Source of the DNA: Bryobacterales bacterium
Lineage (GTDB): Bacteria; Acidobacteriota; Terriglobia; Bryobacterales; Bryobacteraceae
Direction of reading: 5' to 3'
Length of the DNA stretch: 5,506 nucleotides
NCBI GenBank assembly: GCA_003164075.1
Contig: PLRZ01000748.1
Location: 2,661 to 8,166 of the forward strand
This document shows, piece by piece, positions 1 through 5,506 of this stretch; position 1 is the stretch's first letter, and each line of letters opens with the position of its first letter. The position numbers were made by a program, and so were the translations under genes. The notes under the pieces were generated by a model. The model ran no database searches. It worked only from the letters and a program-made list of their open reading frames with translations, and was not told the DNA's origin.

Positions 1-54
1 GCGCGCGTGAGCAAGCGGTTGGGGCTGAGTGCACAGGATATTTCTTCGCGGCTC

Positions 55-1377
55 CTAATGCCGCGCGGGGGCGTCCGAAAAGAGATTCTGCCGGGTTGCC
101 CGCAGGTAGTCCAGCTTGCGCTGCAAGTGGGTCCGCTCGGGGTAAGGGTAGATGGCGCCATTCTCGTTATCGCAGTCATCGGCGGGACGGCCGCTCAGAT
201 AGCAGGTGCGCCAACCGGTCTTCAATTCGAAAAGGGCGGCCATGTCCGCGGCGTCCGAGGAAGTAATGAAGAGCGACGGTATCAGCAGCACCAGCAGGAC
301 GGCCGGCAGATTGACGCGCCAGCGCGGCGGCCGGAATGCCAGGGCGCAGAAATACAGGCTCAGTACGGCGAGTTGCTCGTAGTTGGCGTATCGCGAAGTG
401 TGCGCTTCCGGCAATCCGGTGCAGGTTCGGCCCAGCGTGGCAGCCGCGCAGAAGAGGATGGAATAAGCGCTCAATATGGCGAGCACAAGGTGCAGGGCCG
501 GCCGTTCGCCGCCGCCTCTAAGAACCTGTTTCCAATTGACCACGGCGATGCCCGCCACCGCGGCCAGTACTATTCCGCCAACTAATGTGGACACAAAACC
601 GGTACCGCGCATGCCGAACGGGGTGGCGAACATCAGACTCAGGAAGCGGAAATAATCCACCGGCGGGGCGGAGAACAGCGATGCGCAGCCGGAGGCACTC
701 TGATTTCGATACCCCGCAAAAAAAGATGCCAGGCAGGCGACCGACACCACCATCCAGGACGCCGCTATCTTGTCGCGGTCCGCACGATACTGCGCCCACA
801 GCAGCACCGGTGTCAGCAGCCCGATGAAGAACCCGAAGCCGGTATAGAGGATGAGGAAGTTGAGTAAGACGATCAGCGCATATTTCGCCCGCTTGCTCCG
901 CCATGTCCACGCCACGCAGTACAGCACAATCAGCAGGACAGGGAGGACGCCGTGCGCGAGATTCACGGTGTTCCACAAGGCCTCCCATTGGGCCGGCGAG
1001 AAGGCGATCATGGGGATGGCCGCGTCGGTCCACTGGAGGGAACCGAACAAGCGGTACTTGAGATACAACATGGCCAGCCCGGCAATTACCACGATGCCGG
1101 TTACCAGAAATGCTTCGCCGCGGCTGTTCCACCGGAACAAGGGTTCCACCAGCGCCGCCAGTACGCCGCCCAAGCCCTGCCGGTGCGGCCCGTGCTGGAA
1201 CCGGAAGATCTCCCAGAGGGAGTGATGCTCAAAAAGCGTGGCGTCGTTGAAGTCCCATTGGTCCCAGAAGAAGATATTGACTGCGTGGCTGGCGGTCAAA
1301 CGGAAGAGCCGGAACGCCAAGGCGGCAAAGACGACCGCCACCAGCGCGTGACTGCTTCTGAATGCCGGAAGTTTCAT
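55..1377 (-). CDS. Polytopic membrane protein, GT-C glycosyltransferase-like, function unproven
   Basis: Minus-strand reading frame of 440 codons from the ATG at 1377. An in-frame GTG at 1425 would add 16 residues (456 in total). I prefer the ATG because it places a short basic stretch (MKLPAFRSSH) just before the first hydrophobic helix. Neither start has a clear Shine-Dalgarno sequence. About nine or ten hydrophobic segments run from residue 11 to about 372, followed by a polar tail of about 68 residues containing two cysteines. The first large loop carries FFWDQWDF (Asp39 and Asp42) and then QHGPHR (residues 61-66). A later loop carries LGR and SRY (residues 328-330). An acidic pair in the first extracytoplasmic loop is typical of GT-C enzymes, which use polyprenyl-phosphate sugars in the inner membrane. 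That similarity is an inference from layout, and no catalytic assignment is proven. The gene is divergent from icd and no partner gene is visible. Confidence is high that it is a gene and low for its function. Confidence 0.85.
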   Translation of the reverse strand: MKLPAFRSSHALVAVVFAALAFRLFRLTASHAVNIFFWDQWDFNDATLFEHHSLWEIFRFQHGPHRQGLGGVLAALVEPLFRWNSRGEAFLVTGIVVIAGLAMLYLKYRLFGSLQWTDAAIPMIAFSPAQWEALWNTVNLAHGVLPVLLIVLYCVAWTWRSKRAKYALIVLLNFLILYTGFGFFIGLLTPVLLWAQYRADRDKIAASWMVVSVACLASFFAGYRNQSASGCASLFSAPPVDYFRFLSLMFATPFGMRGTGFVSTLVGGIVLAAVAGIAVVNWKQVLRGGGERPALHLVLAILSAYSILFCAAATLGRTCTGLPEAHTSRYANYEQLAVLSLYFCALAFRPPRWRVNLPAVLLVLLIPSLFITSSDAADMAALFELKTGWRTCYLSGRPADDCDNENGAIYPYPERTHLQRKLDYLRATRQNLFSDAPARH

Positions 1378-1580
1378 TGCGATCGAACCGAGGTGGCGCA
1401 GACCCTCAGTCTGTCGCGCCCGCACTCAAGCGGCCAACATTGCTTTTGGCCGCTGTGCGGCAGCATGCAGATTACGGCACTTTTCCGCATCCCGCTTAGA
1501 ATACCAAACCAGCCTGTAGGAAAAACCGGCCGAATGCCGTTGCGAATGTGGATAATTCCAACTATCCTGAGTGTTCCGCT
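1378..1580. promoter_or_regulatory. Divergent intergenic region between the membrane-protein gene and icd
   Basis: This 203-bp spacer must hold the promoters of both divergent genes. On the plus strand, TTGCGA (1540-1545) and TATCCT (1563-1568) are separated by 17 bp, each matching four of six consensus bases. That would start transcription only about 6 bases before the icd ATG. GATAAT (1551-1556) and TAGAAT (1497-1502) are other -10-like hexamers without good -35 partners. A perfect 5-bp hairpin with a 3-base loop lies at 1449-1461, but no T tract follows it on either strand, so it is not an intrinsic terminator. All promoter calls here are weak. Confidence 0.3.
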
Positions 1581-3023
1581 ATGCCCACCAAAACACCCAT
1601 CACCGTCGCCCACGGCGACGGCATCGGCCCGGAGATTATGAACGCCACGCTTCAGATTCTGGAAGCGTCCGGCGCTCCTCTCGAGATTGAGACCATTGAG
1701 ATTGGCGAAAAGGTCTATTTGCGCGGCAATACGTCCGGCATAGAGCCCAGTTCGTGGGAGTCGCTCCTGCGCACCAAAGTCTTTCTCAAAGCTCCCATTA
1801 CCACCCCGCAAGGCGGCGGCTTCAAAAGTCTCAACGTGACCACCCGCAAGACGCTGGGACAGTATGCCAACGTGCGGCCGTGCGTCTCCTACCACCCCTT
1901 CATCGACACCAAGCACCCCAATATGGATGTGGTGATCGTGCGCGAGAACGAAGAAGACCTGTACGCCGGAATCGAATACCAGCTCACTCCGGAAGTGACT
2001 TCCTGCATCAAGCTGATCTCGCGGCCGGGCAGCGAGAAAATCATCCGCTACGCGTTCGAGTACGCCCGCCTGCACAATCGCAAGAAGGTCACCTGCTTCA
2101 TGAAGGACAACATCATGAAGATGACCGACGGCCTGTTCCACAAGGTTTTCGATGAGATCGGCGCGCTCTATCCGGACATTCAGAAGGAAGTCTGGATCGT
2201 AGACATCGGAGCCGCCAAGATGGCCGATACGCCGGAAGCTTTCGACGTGATCGTGATGCCCAATTTGTATGGCGACATTCTCTCGGACGTGGCCGCGCAG
2301 ATCGCCGGGTCCGTGGGGCTGGCCGGATCGGCGAATGTGGGCGAGCAGTGCGCCATGTTCGAAGCCATCCACGGCTCGGCGCCGCGGCGCGCGGGGCAGA
2401 ACCTGGCCAACCCGTCGGGCCTGCTGCTGGGGGCGGTGCTGATGCTGGTGCATATCAACATGCCGGAGGCGGCGGAGAAAGTGCACAACGCCTGGCTGCG
2501 CACCATCGAAGACGGTATCCACACCTACGACGTTTTCACCGAGGGTGTAAGCACCCAGAAGGTGGGAACCAAGGAATTCGCCGCGGCGGTGATCGCGCGG
2601 CTGGGCCAGAAGCCCAACACCCTGAAGGCGGTCACGTATGCCAAGCGGAAGGAAGCGGCCGCACCGGTAGCTGCCGCGGCTGGCGCCAGCGTGGCCACCG
2701 AGTTGAAGGGTATCGACGTGTTCGTGTACTGGCCCTCGCGCAAGACCGACGAACTGGCCGAGGCTATCGGCAAGCTGACGGGCGAAGGGCTGACGCTGCA
2801 GATGATCGACAATCGCGGCGTGAAAGTCTGGCCCAACGGCAACGCCTGGACTTTCTGCACCGATAGCTACCGCTGCCGCTTCATGGCGGTGGGCACTGCC
2901 GACATGGGACAATTCGTGGCGTTGCTGGGGCGTGTGGCTGCCGCCGGCATCTCCATCGCCGCCACCCAGACGCTGAACACCTTCGGCGGGCAGGCCGGGT
3001 ACACTCTGGCACAGGGGCAATAA
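1581..3023 (+). CDS. icd: NADP-dependent isocitrate dehydrogenase, long form with C-terminal domain
   Basis: Encodes 480 residues. It oxidatively decarboxylates isocitrate to 2-oxoglutarate in the cytosolic TCA cycle. The isocitrate/isopropylmalate dehydrogenase fold spans about residues 5-340. By alignment with E. coli Icd from memory, the substrate serine, asparagine and two arginines correspond to Ser83, Asn85, Arg89 and Arg99, with identical spacing. Further matches are Arg121 and Tyr128, Lys175 in KDN, and the metal-binding Asp232 and Asp236 in GDILSD. The cofactor loop HGSAPRR (264-270) has two arginines where E. coli has Lys344 and Tyr345, which is compatible with NADP. An Ala/Lys-rich linker (about 355-372) joins an extra domain of about 110 residues, as in the Thermus/Rickettsia-type enzymes. 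ATG 1581 is chosen over the in-frame GTG at 1548 because the family start motif (ITVAHGDGIGPE) follows it closely. There is no strong ribosome site. purE begins 3 bases after the stop. Confidence 0.95.
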   Translation: MPTKTPITVAHGDGIGPEIMNATLQILEASGAPLEIETIEIGEKVYLRGNTSGIEPSSWESLLRTKVFLKAPITTPQGGGFKSLNVTTRKTLGQYANVRPCVSYHPFIDTKHPNMDVVIVRENEEDLYAGIEYQLTPEVTSCIKLISRPGSEKIIRYAFEYARLHNRKKVTCFMKDNIMKMTDGLFHKVFDEIGALYPDIQKEVWIVDIGAAKMADTPEAFDVIVMPNLYGDILSDVAAQIAGSVGLAGSANVGEQCAMFEAIHGSAPRRAGQNLANPSGLLLGAVLMLVHINMPEAAEKVHNAWLRTIEDGIHTYDVFTEGVSTQKVGTKEFAAAVIARLGQKPNTLKAVTYAKRKEAAAPVAAAAGASVATELKGIDVFVYWPSRKTDELAEAIGKLTGEGLTLQMIDNRGVKVWPNGNAWTFCTDSYRCRFMAVGTADMGQFVALLGRVAAAGISIAATQTLNTFGGQAGYTLAQGQ

Positions 3024-3026
3024 AAC

Positions 3027-3518
3027 ATGAGTGACAGCGGCCCGCTGGTGGCCATTATTATGGGCAGCAAGTCGGACTGGGAGACCATGCGCCAGGCCGA
3101 CGAGATGCTGACCCGCTTTGCCGTGGCGCACGAATGCCGCGTGCTTTCGGCCCATCGGACGCCGGTGGAGACGGCGGAATACGTGAGCCAGGCGGAAGGG
3201 CGCGGCATTGAGGTGATTGTCGCCGGGGCGGGAGGCGCCGCTCACCTGGCGGGTGTTTGCGCCGCCCATACGGTGCTGCCGGTGTTGGGCGTGCCCATGG
3301 AAAGCGCCTCGTTGAAGGGCCTGGACTCGTTGCTTTCGACGGTGCAGATGCCGGCGGGGATTCCCGTCGGCACGCTGGCCATTGGCGGGGCGGGGGCGCG
3401 CAACGCGGCGTTGCTGGCGGTGGCGATACTGGCCAACAGCCGGCCGGCGTTGAAGGAAAAGCTGCGGGAGTTTCGCCGGGAGCAAAGCCAGCGGGTGTTG
3501 CGCGAAACGGTGCCGTAG
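3027..3518 (+). CDS. purE: N5-carboxyaminoimidazole ribonucleotide mutase (PurE, class I)
   Basis: Encodes 163 residues, the usual length for bacterial PurE. The enzyme converts N5-CAIR to CAIR in de novo purine synthesis and forms a cytosolic octamer in known relatives. Visible family motifs are [11 protein letters not shown] (residues 11-21), SAHRTP (41-46) with the likely catalytic His43, [11 protein letters not shown] (66-76), PVLGVP (85-90), and the loop from GLDSLLS through PAGIPVG to GGAGARNAA (98-128). The AGAGGAAHL motif marks class I rather than the animal-type class II AIR carboxylase. One small oddity is HLAG where many class I proteins have HLPG. The start ATG follows the icd stop by 3 bases, with AGGGGC at 3013-3018 as the ribosome site inside the end of icd, so the two genes are probably co-transcribed. 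PurK, the usual partner that makes N5-CAIR, is not next to it in this window and must be encoded elsewhere if present. Confidence 0.96.
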   Translation: MSDSGPLVAIIMGSKSDWETMRQADEMLTRFAVAHECRVLSAHRTPVETAEYVSQAEGRGIEVIVAGAGGAAHLAGVCAAHTVLPVLGVPMESASLKGLDSLLSTVQMPAGIPVGTLAIGGAGARNAALLAVAILANSRPALKEKLREFRREQSQRVLRETVP

Positions 3519-3535
3519 AGAGAGCTTCCAGCGGC

Positions 3536-3555
3536 CAGCTTTCAGCTTTCAGCTT
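3536..3555. repeat. CAGCTTT tandem repeat, nearly three copies
   Basis: CAGCTTT occurs at 3536-3542 and 3543-3549, followed by a partial copy CAGCTT at 3550-3555. A related but inverted AGCTGAG pattern lies at about 3752-3781 on the far side of the same intergenic region. Such AGCTTTCAGC strings resemble filler I recall from acidobacterial intergenic regions. No function is evident. Confidence 0.7.
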
Positions 3556-3610
3556 GCGGATTTGCGGGCGGGGTGCCGCGGCATGCTTGGCTGGGTGCGT
3601 AACCGGTGAA

Positions 3611-3701
3611 CGCTCCCTGACGGTCGCGGCTCTGCAACTAATTGCAAACACGCGGGCACTCGTTACAGAGCCGGGCCCAGAGGGCACCCCGTTAGGGAGC
3701 G
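3611..3701. repeat. Interrupted inverted repeat, REP-like hairpin
   Basis: Two helical blocks can form between the arms. CGCTCCCTGAC (3611-3621) pairs with GTTAGGGAGCG (3691-3701) over 11 bp, with one G-T wobble. CGGCTCTG (3627-3634) pairs perfectly with CAGAGCCG (3666-3673). An asymmetric internal loop (5 bases on the left, 17 on the right) separates the blocks, and a loop of 31 bases closes the structure. This looks like a dispersed intergenic palindromic element whose right arm has gained an insertion. I have an unverified memory of similar CGCTCCCT-cGGCTCTG palindromes in Solibacter-type genomes. Candidate roles are transcript stabilisation or attenuation between purE and tat, or simply a non-autonomous mobile repeat. 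Confidence 0.7.
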
Positions 3702-3782
3702 TATTCCGCGCCTGTGTCACGAAATGCCCAAAACGGTCAGGCACCCTGCTTGGCTGAGAGCTGAGTGCTAAGAGCCAAAAGC

Positions 3783-3791
3783 TGTTATCAT
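3783..3791 (+). promoter_or_regulatory. Possible extended -10 promoter for the tat genes
   Basis: TGTTATCAT fits an extended -10 pattern (TG, one base, then TATCAT at 3786-3791). It would start transcription near 3798, about 30 bases before the ATG at 3827. No good -35 hexamer lies at the right distance, so this is tentative. Confidence 0.3.
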
Positions 3792-3805
3792 TAGGTAGAA
3801 TTCAC

Positions 3806-3813
3806 AAGGAGGA
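3806..3813 (+). promoter_or_regulatory. Strong ribosome binding site for the TatA/B gene
   Basis: AAGGAGGA is a near-perfect Shine-Dalgarno sequence and fixes the start at 3827. The 13-base gap to the ATG is somewhat longer than usual and is A-rich. It is the only strong ribosome site before a clearly identified gene in the window. Confidence 0.75.
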
Positions 3814-3826
3814 CGAAAAACACCAC

Positions 3827-4369
3827 ATGGGACCTCTGGGAATGCCAGAAATGATGTTCATTATGGTTCTGGCCCTGGTTTTGTTCGGCCCCAAGAAGCT
3901 TCCGGAAATCGGCCGCACGGTGGGCCGAGCCATCAACGAATTCCGGCGCGCTTCGAGCGAATTGAAAACTACGTTCGAGCGTGAAATGCAGAACCTGGAG
4001 CAGGAAACGAATTCCATTAAAGAAATCGCTGCCCCGTATCAGTACGACGCCTATAACTACGACTATTCCGAATCCGGCAACACAACCTACGAGGGTTCTT
4101 ACGGTACGGAAAGTTCCGACTCCTCTGCTGTCATCCCATACACTGCAAGCGCATCCGCAACTGAGGGCGCTGAGTCACCCGTTGCGCCGGAGGGCTCGAT
4201 TGCCCGCGGCGCCGAAATGCCGTACCTGCCTGAACCGGGCGAAAGCACGCAATCAGCTTCCGCCGCGCCAGCCGATTCCCAGGATGCTCTGAGGCCCGAT
4301 CTCAGCGCATTCCAGCCGGCTTCGGATTCGCACAGCGCCATTTCTACGACGTCCGAACACACTACATAA
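3827..4369 (+). CDS. tatA: Twin-arginine translocase subunit, TatA/TatB family
   Basis: Encodes 180 residues. The family forms the pore (TatA) or the substrate-receptor partner of TatC (TatB) in export of folded proteins across the inner membrane. One N-terminal transmembrane helix (about residues 8-20) is followed by the hinge FGPKKLPE (20-27) and an amphipathic helix (about 27-50), the standard family layout. A polar, low-complexity tail of about 115 residues follows, including a tyrosine-rich patch (residues 71-92, seven Tyr) and a Ser/Ala/Pro/Glu-rich end. Features are mixed. Phe20-Gly21 is TatA-like, whereas Glu8, Pro22 and the length are closer to E. coli TatB. Only one such gene is present beside tatC, so it may serve both roles. 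The symbol tatA is therefore provisional; tatB is the alternative. The stop lies 3 bases before the tatC ATG. Confidence 0.92.
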   Translation: MGPLGMPEMMFIMVLALVLFGPKKLPEIGRTVGRAINEFRRASSELKTTFEREMQNLEQETNSIKEIAAPYQYDAYNYDYSESGNTTYEGSYGTESSDSSAVIPYTASASATEGAESPVAPEGSIARGAEMPYLPEPGESTQSASAAPADSQDALRPDLSAFQPASDSHSAISTTSEHTT

Positions 4370-4372
4370 ACG

Positions 4373-5407
4373 ATGAGTTTACCTCTCGACCCGAAGGGAG
4401 CCGGTGCTTCCCGTACTGGCGCTATGTCTACGTCCGAGCCCGAGTCCGGCCTGGAAAGGCTCCGGAATCTCTTCGGTGGGGGGGGCAAGCCTCCCGGCCC
4501 GCCGGGAGCGCACTCCGAGGACGATCAGGAAGACGATGGCATGCTGCGCATGTCTTTCCTCGAGCATCTGGAGGAACTGCGTTCACGGATCATCAAGATC
4601 ATCATTGGCGTTGGCGTCGCACTGGGGGTAAGCCTCACCTTCTGCGATCCCCTATGGCATTTCGTGGTGCAGCCAGCCAAGGCCGCGTTGCTTGCGAATG
4701 GGTATCCACCCACCCTGGCCCAGCACTCGCCCATGGAAGCCTTCAACGTGATCTGGTTCAAATTGCCGGTAGTCTGCTCCATTTTCATCGCTTCGCCCTG
4801 GGTGCTGTATCAGATCTGGGCTTTCATTTCTCCCGGACTTTATAAACGTGAGCGGCGTTGGGCTGTGCCGTTTGTGCTCGGTACCGCAGGCCTATTCATA
4901 ATGGGTGGGCTGTTCGGATATTTCGTAGCTTTTCGGTACGGTCTGACCTTCCTGCTGGGGATCGGAGTTGGGAAAGACATCGTTACATACATCTCGGTGA
5001 CGGAATATTTCGACATGTTCGTAAACGTCATCCTCGGCGTGGGCGCGGTTTTCGAACTCCCGGTGCTGATTTTCTTCCTCATACTATTGCGAATCGTGAC
5101 TCCCGGCTTCCTCATCCGCCACAGCCGCTACGCCATACTGATTATTTTCATCATCGCCGCGGTGGTGACGCCTACGCCCGACATTTTCAATATGACGCTG
5201 TTTGCGTTGCCGATGCTGGTGCTGTATTACCTCGGCGTATTCCTGGGCTACCTCGTCATTCTGCATCGCGAAGGCCGCAGGTTCCCCTGGTACAACGTAC
5301 TGAAGGTTACAGTCCCTCTACTACTCTTGGTCGCGGGTGGCTTATACATTGCCATTACTCATCACGTCCTCAGAGTGGTACCGCATTGGCCATTTTTAGT
5401 GCGCTGA
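4373..5407 (+). CDS. tatC: Twin-arginine translocase subunit TatC, N-terminally extended
   Basis: Encodes 344 residues from ATG 4373; E. coli TatC has 258. It is the inner-membrane core that recognises twin-arginine signal peptides. The conserved region begins at MSFLEHLEELR (60-70). Family hallmarks follow: SPWVLYQIWAFISPGLYKRERR (about 141-162, Glu160 matching E. coli Glu103), FELPV (227-231, Glu228 matching Glu170), and VTPTPDIFN (265-273). Six expected membrane segments lie at about 72-91, 125-147, 164-187, 212-239, 250-264 and 274-296. An additional hydrophobic stretch at about 311-329 may be a seventh. The first 56 residues are a Gly/Pro-rich and acidic extension. Other in-frame starts are ATG 4424 and ATG 4541. 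The latter has AGGA at 4527-4530 upstream and would give 288 residues. I keep 4373 because it sits 3 bases after the tatA stop, as expected for translational coupling, but the choice is not certain. Confidence 0.95.
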   Translation: MSLPLDPKGAGASRTGAMSTSEPESGLERLRNLFGGGGKPPGPPGAHSEDDQEDDGMLRMSFLEHLEELRSRIIKIIIGVGVALGVSLTFCDPLWHFVVQPAKAALLANGYPPTLAQHSPMEAFNVIWFKLPVVCSIFIASPWVLYQIWAFISPGLYKRERRWAVPFVLGTAGLFIMGGLFGYFVAFRYGLTFLLGIGVGKDIVTYISVTEYFDMFVNVILGVGAVFELPVLIFFLILLRIVTPGFLIRHSRYAILIIFIIAAVVTPTPDIFNMTLFALPMLVLYYLGVFLGYLVILHREGRRFPWYNVLKVTVPLLLLVAGGLYIAITHHVLRVVPHWPFLVR

Positions 5408-5506
5408 CGCGCATTTCAGTAGAATTAGCGTGTCTTTCCGGTGTAACATCGGAGGTATCCGCCTGTAAGTTTTGGGTGGACTACCACGGTGCAATGGATC
5501 TTAACA
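5408..5506 (+). other. Region after tatC, possible start of a next gene
   Basis: No hairpin with a T tract is seen after tatC. TAGAAT (5420-5425) resembles a -10 box but lacks a good -35. GGAGG (5451-5455) is Shine-Dalgarno-like but sits 20 bases or more from the nearest plausible starts, GTG 5476 and the in-frame ATG 5494. The frame stays open to the window edge and gives only MDLN from the ATG, too short to identify a product. Confidence 0.25.

Larger units (their letters stand above)
3519..3826. other. Repeat-rich intergenic region between purE and the tat operon
   Basis: This 308-bp gene-free stretch has no convincing open reading frame of its own. It contains a CAGCTTT tandem repeat, a perfect palindrome TGCCGCGGCA (3574-3583), a large interrupted inverted repeat (3611-3701), a 9-bp inverted pair CGGGGTGCC/GGCACCCCG (3569-3577 and 3683-3691), and a 10-bp direct repeat TGCTTGGCTG (3584-3593 and 3747-3756). 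The outer edges are loosely complementary: the reverse complement of about 3525-3555 matches the AGCTGAG-rich stretch near 3751-3781 at about 19 of 31 positions. No intrinsic terminator with a T tract is seen after purE, although the large hairpin could hinder transcription. The last 45 bases look like the promoter and leader of the tat genes. Confidence 0.75.

Noticed and set aside
7..585. A 192-codon plus-strand open frame at the window start
   Set aside because: It overlaps the 3' part of the minus-strand membrane-protein gene, whose transmembrane pattern is clear. The plus-strand translation looks like a shadow.
1449..1461. GCCGC-TGT-GCGGC hairpin as a terminator
   Set aside because: The stem is only 5 bp and no T tract follows it on either strand. 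It also lies between two divergent gene starts, where a terminator is not expected.
1548..1580. GTG 1548 as the icd start
   Set aside because: It would add 11 residues (MDNSNYPECSA) ahead of the usual family N terminus, and it has no ribosome site at proper spacing.
952..1641. A 229-codon plus-strand open frame across the divergent region
   Set aside because: It runs antisense to the membrane-protein gene and into the start of icd in another frame. The translation is low in hydrophobic order and shows no recognisable motif.
1374..3485. A 703-codon open frame on the minus strand opposite icd and purE
   Set aside because: It is fully antisense to two firmly identified genes. Its translation is rich in His, Arg and Gly, as expected for the shadow of GC-rich codons, and I see no family motif or ribosome site. 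Long antisense frames are common at this GC content.
3257..3757. A plus-strand open frame running out of purE into the intergenic repeats
   Set aside because: Most of it lies in an alternative frame of purE, and the remainder covers the repeat elements. It has no ribosome site and no family motif.
3526..3786. The repeat stretch considered as a CRISPR array
   Set aside because: The repeated units are 7-10 bases, not evenly spaced, and there are no 25-40 base repeats with unique spacers and no cas genes.

Overview
The window looks like ordinary chromosomal housekeeping DNA from a GC-rich Gram-negative bacterium. Three things point to Acidobacteriota, perhaps near Solibacter/Bryobacter: the gene types (a long-form isocitrate dehydrogenase with an extra C-terminal domain, a class I PurE, a TatA/B-like protein and an N-terminally extended TatC), the GC-rich codon usage, and the style of the intergenic repeats. 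This placement is inferred from protein and repeat style and was not tested by a search.

Layout: a minus-strand gene (about 55-1377) encodes a multi-pass membrane protein resembling GT-C glycosyltransferases. A divergent spacer of about 200 bp separates it from a plus-strand pair, icd (1581-3023) and purE (3027-3518), which lie only 3 bp apart and are probably co-transcribed. A repeat-rich gene-free stretch of about 308 bp follows (3519-3826). It holds a CAGCTTT tandem repeat, a large two-segment inverted repeat and scattered short repeats. Next is a tat operon: a 180-residue TatA/TatB-type protein (3827-4369) and TatC (4373-5407). The last 99 bp probably lead into another gene that is cut by the window edge.

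Functionally there are three unrelated units. The first is an envelope protein, perhaps acting on lipid-linked sugars. The second pairs a TCA-cycle enzyme with a purine-synthesis enzyme. The third is a minimal twin-arginine protein export system that moves folded proteins across the inner membrane.

I see no tRNA, rRNA, CRISPR array, intact insertion sequence or phage gene, and no convincing new biological system. The points most worth a second look are the hybrid TatA/TatB sequence features, the long N-terminal extension of TatC with its G8 tract and competing start codons, an extra C-terminal hydrophobic segment in TatC, and the repeat mosaic between purE and the tat genes.
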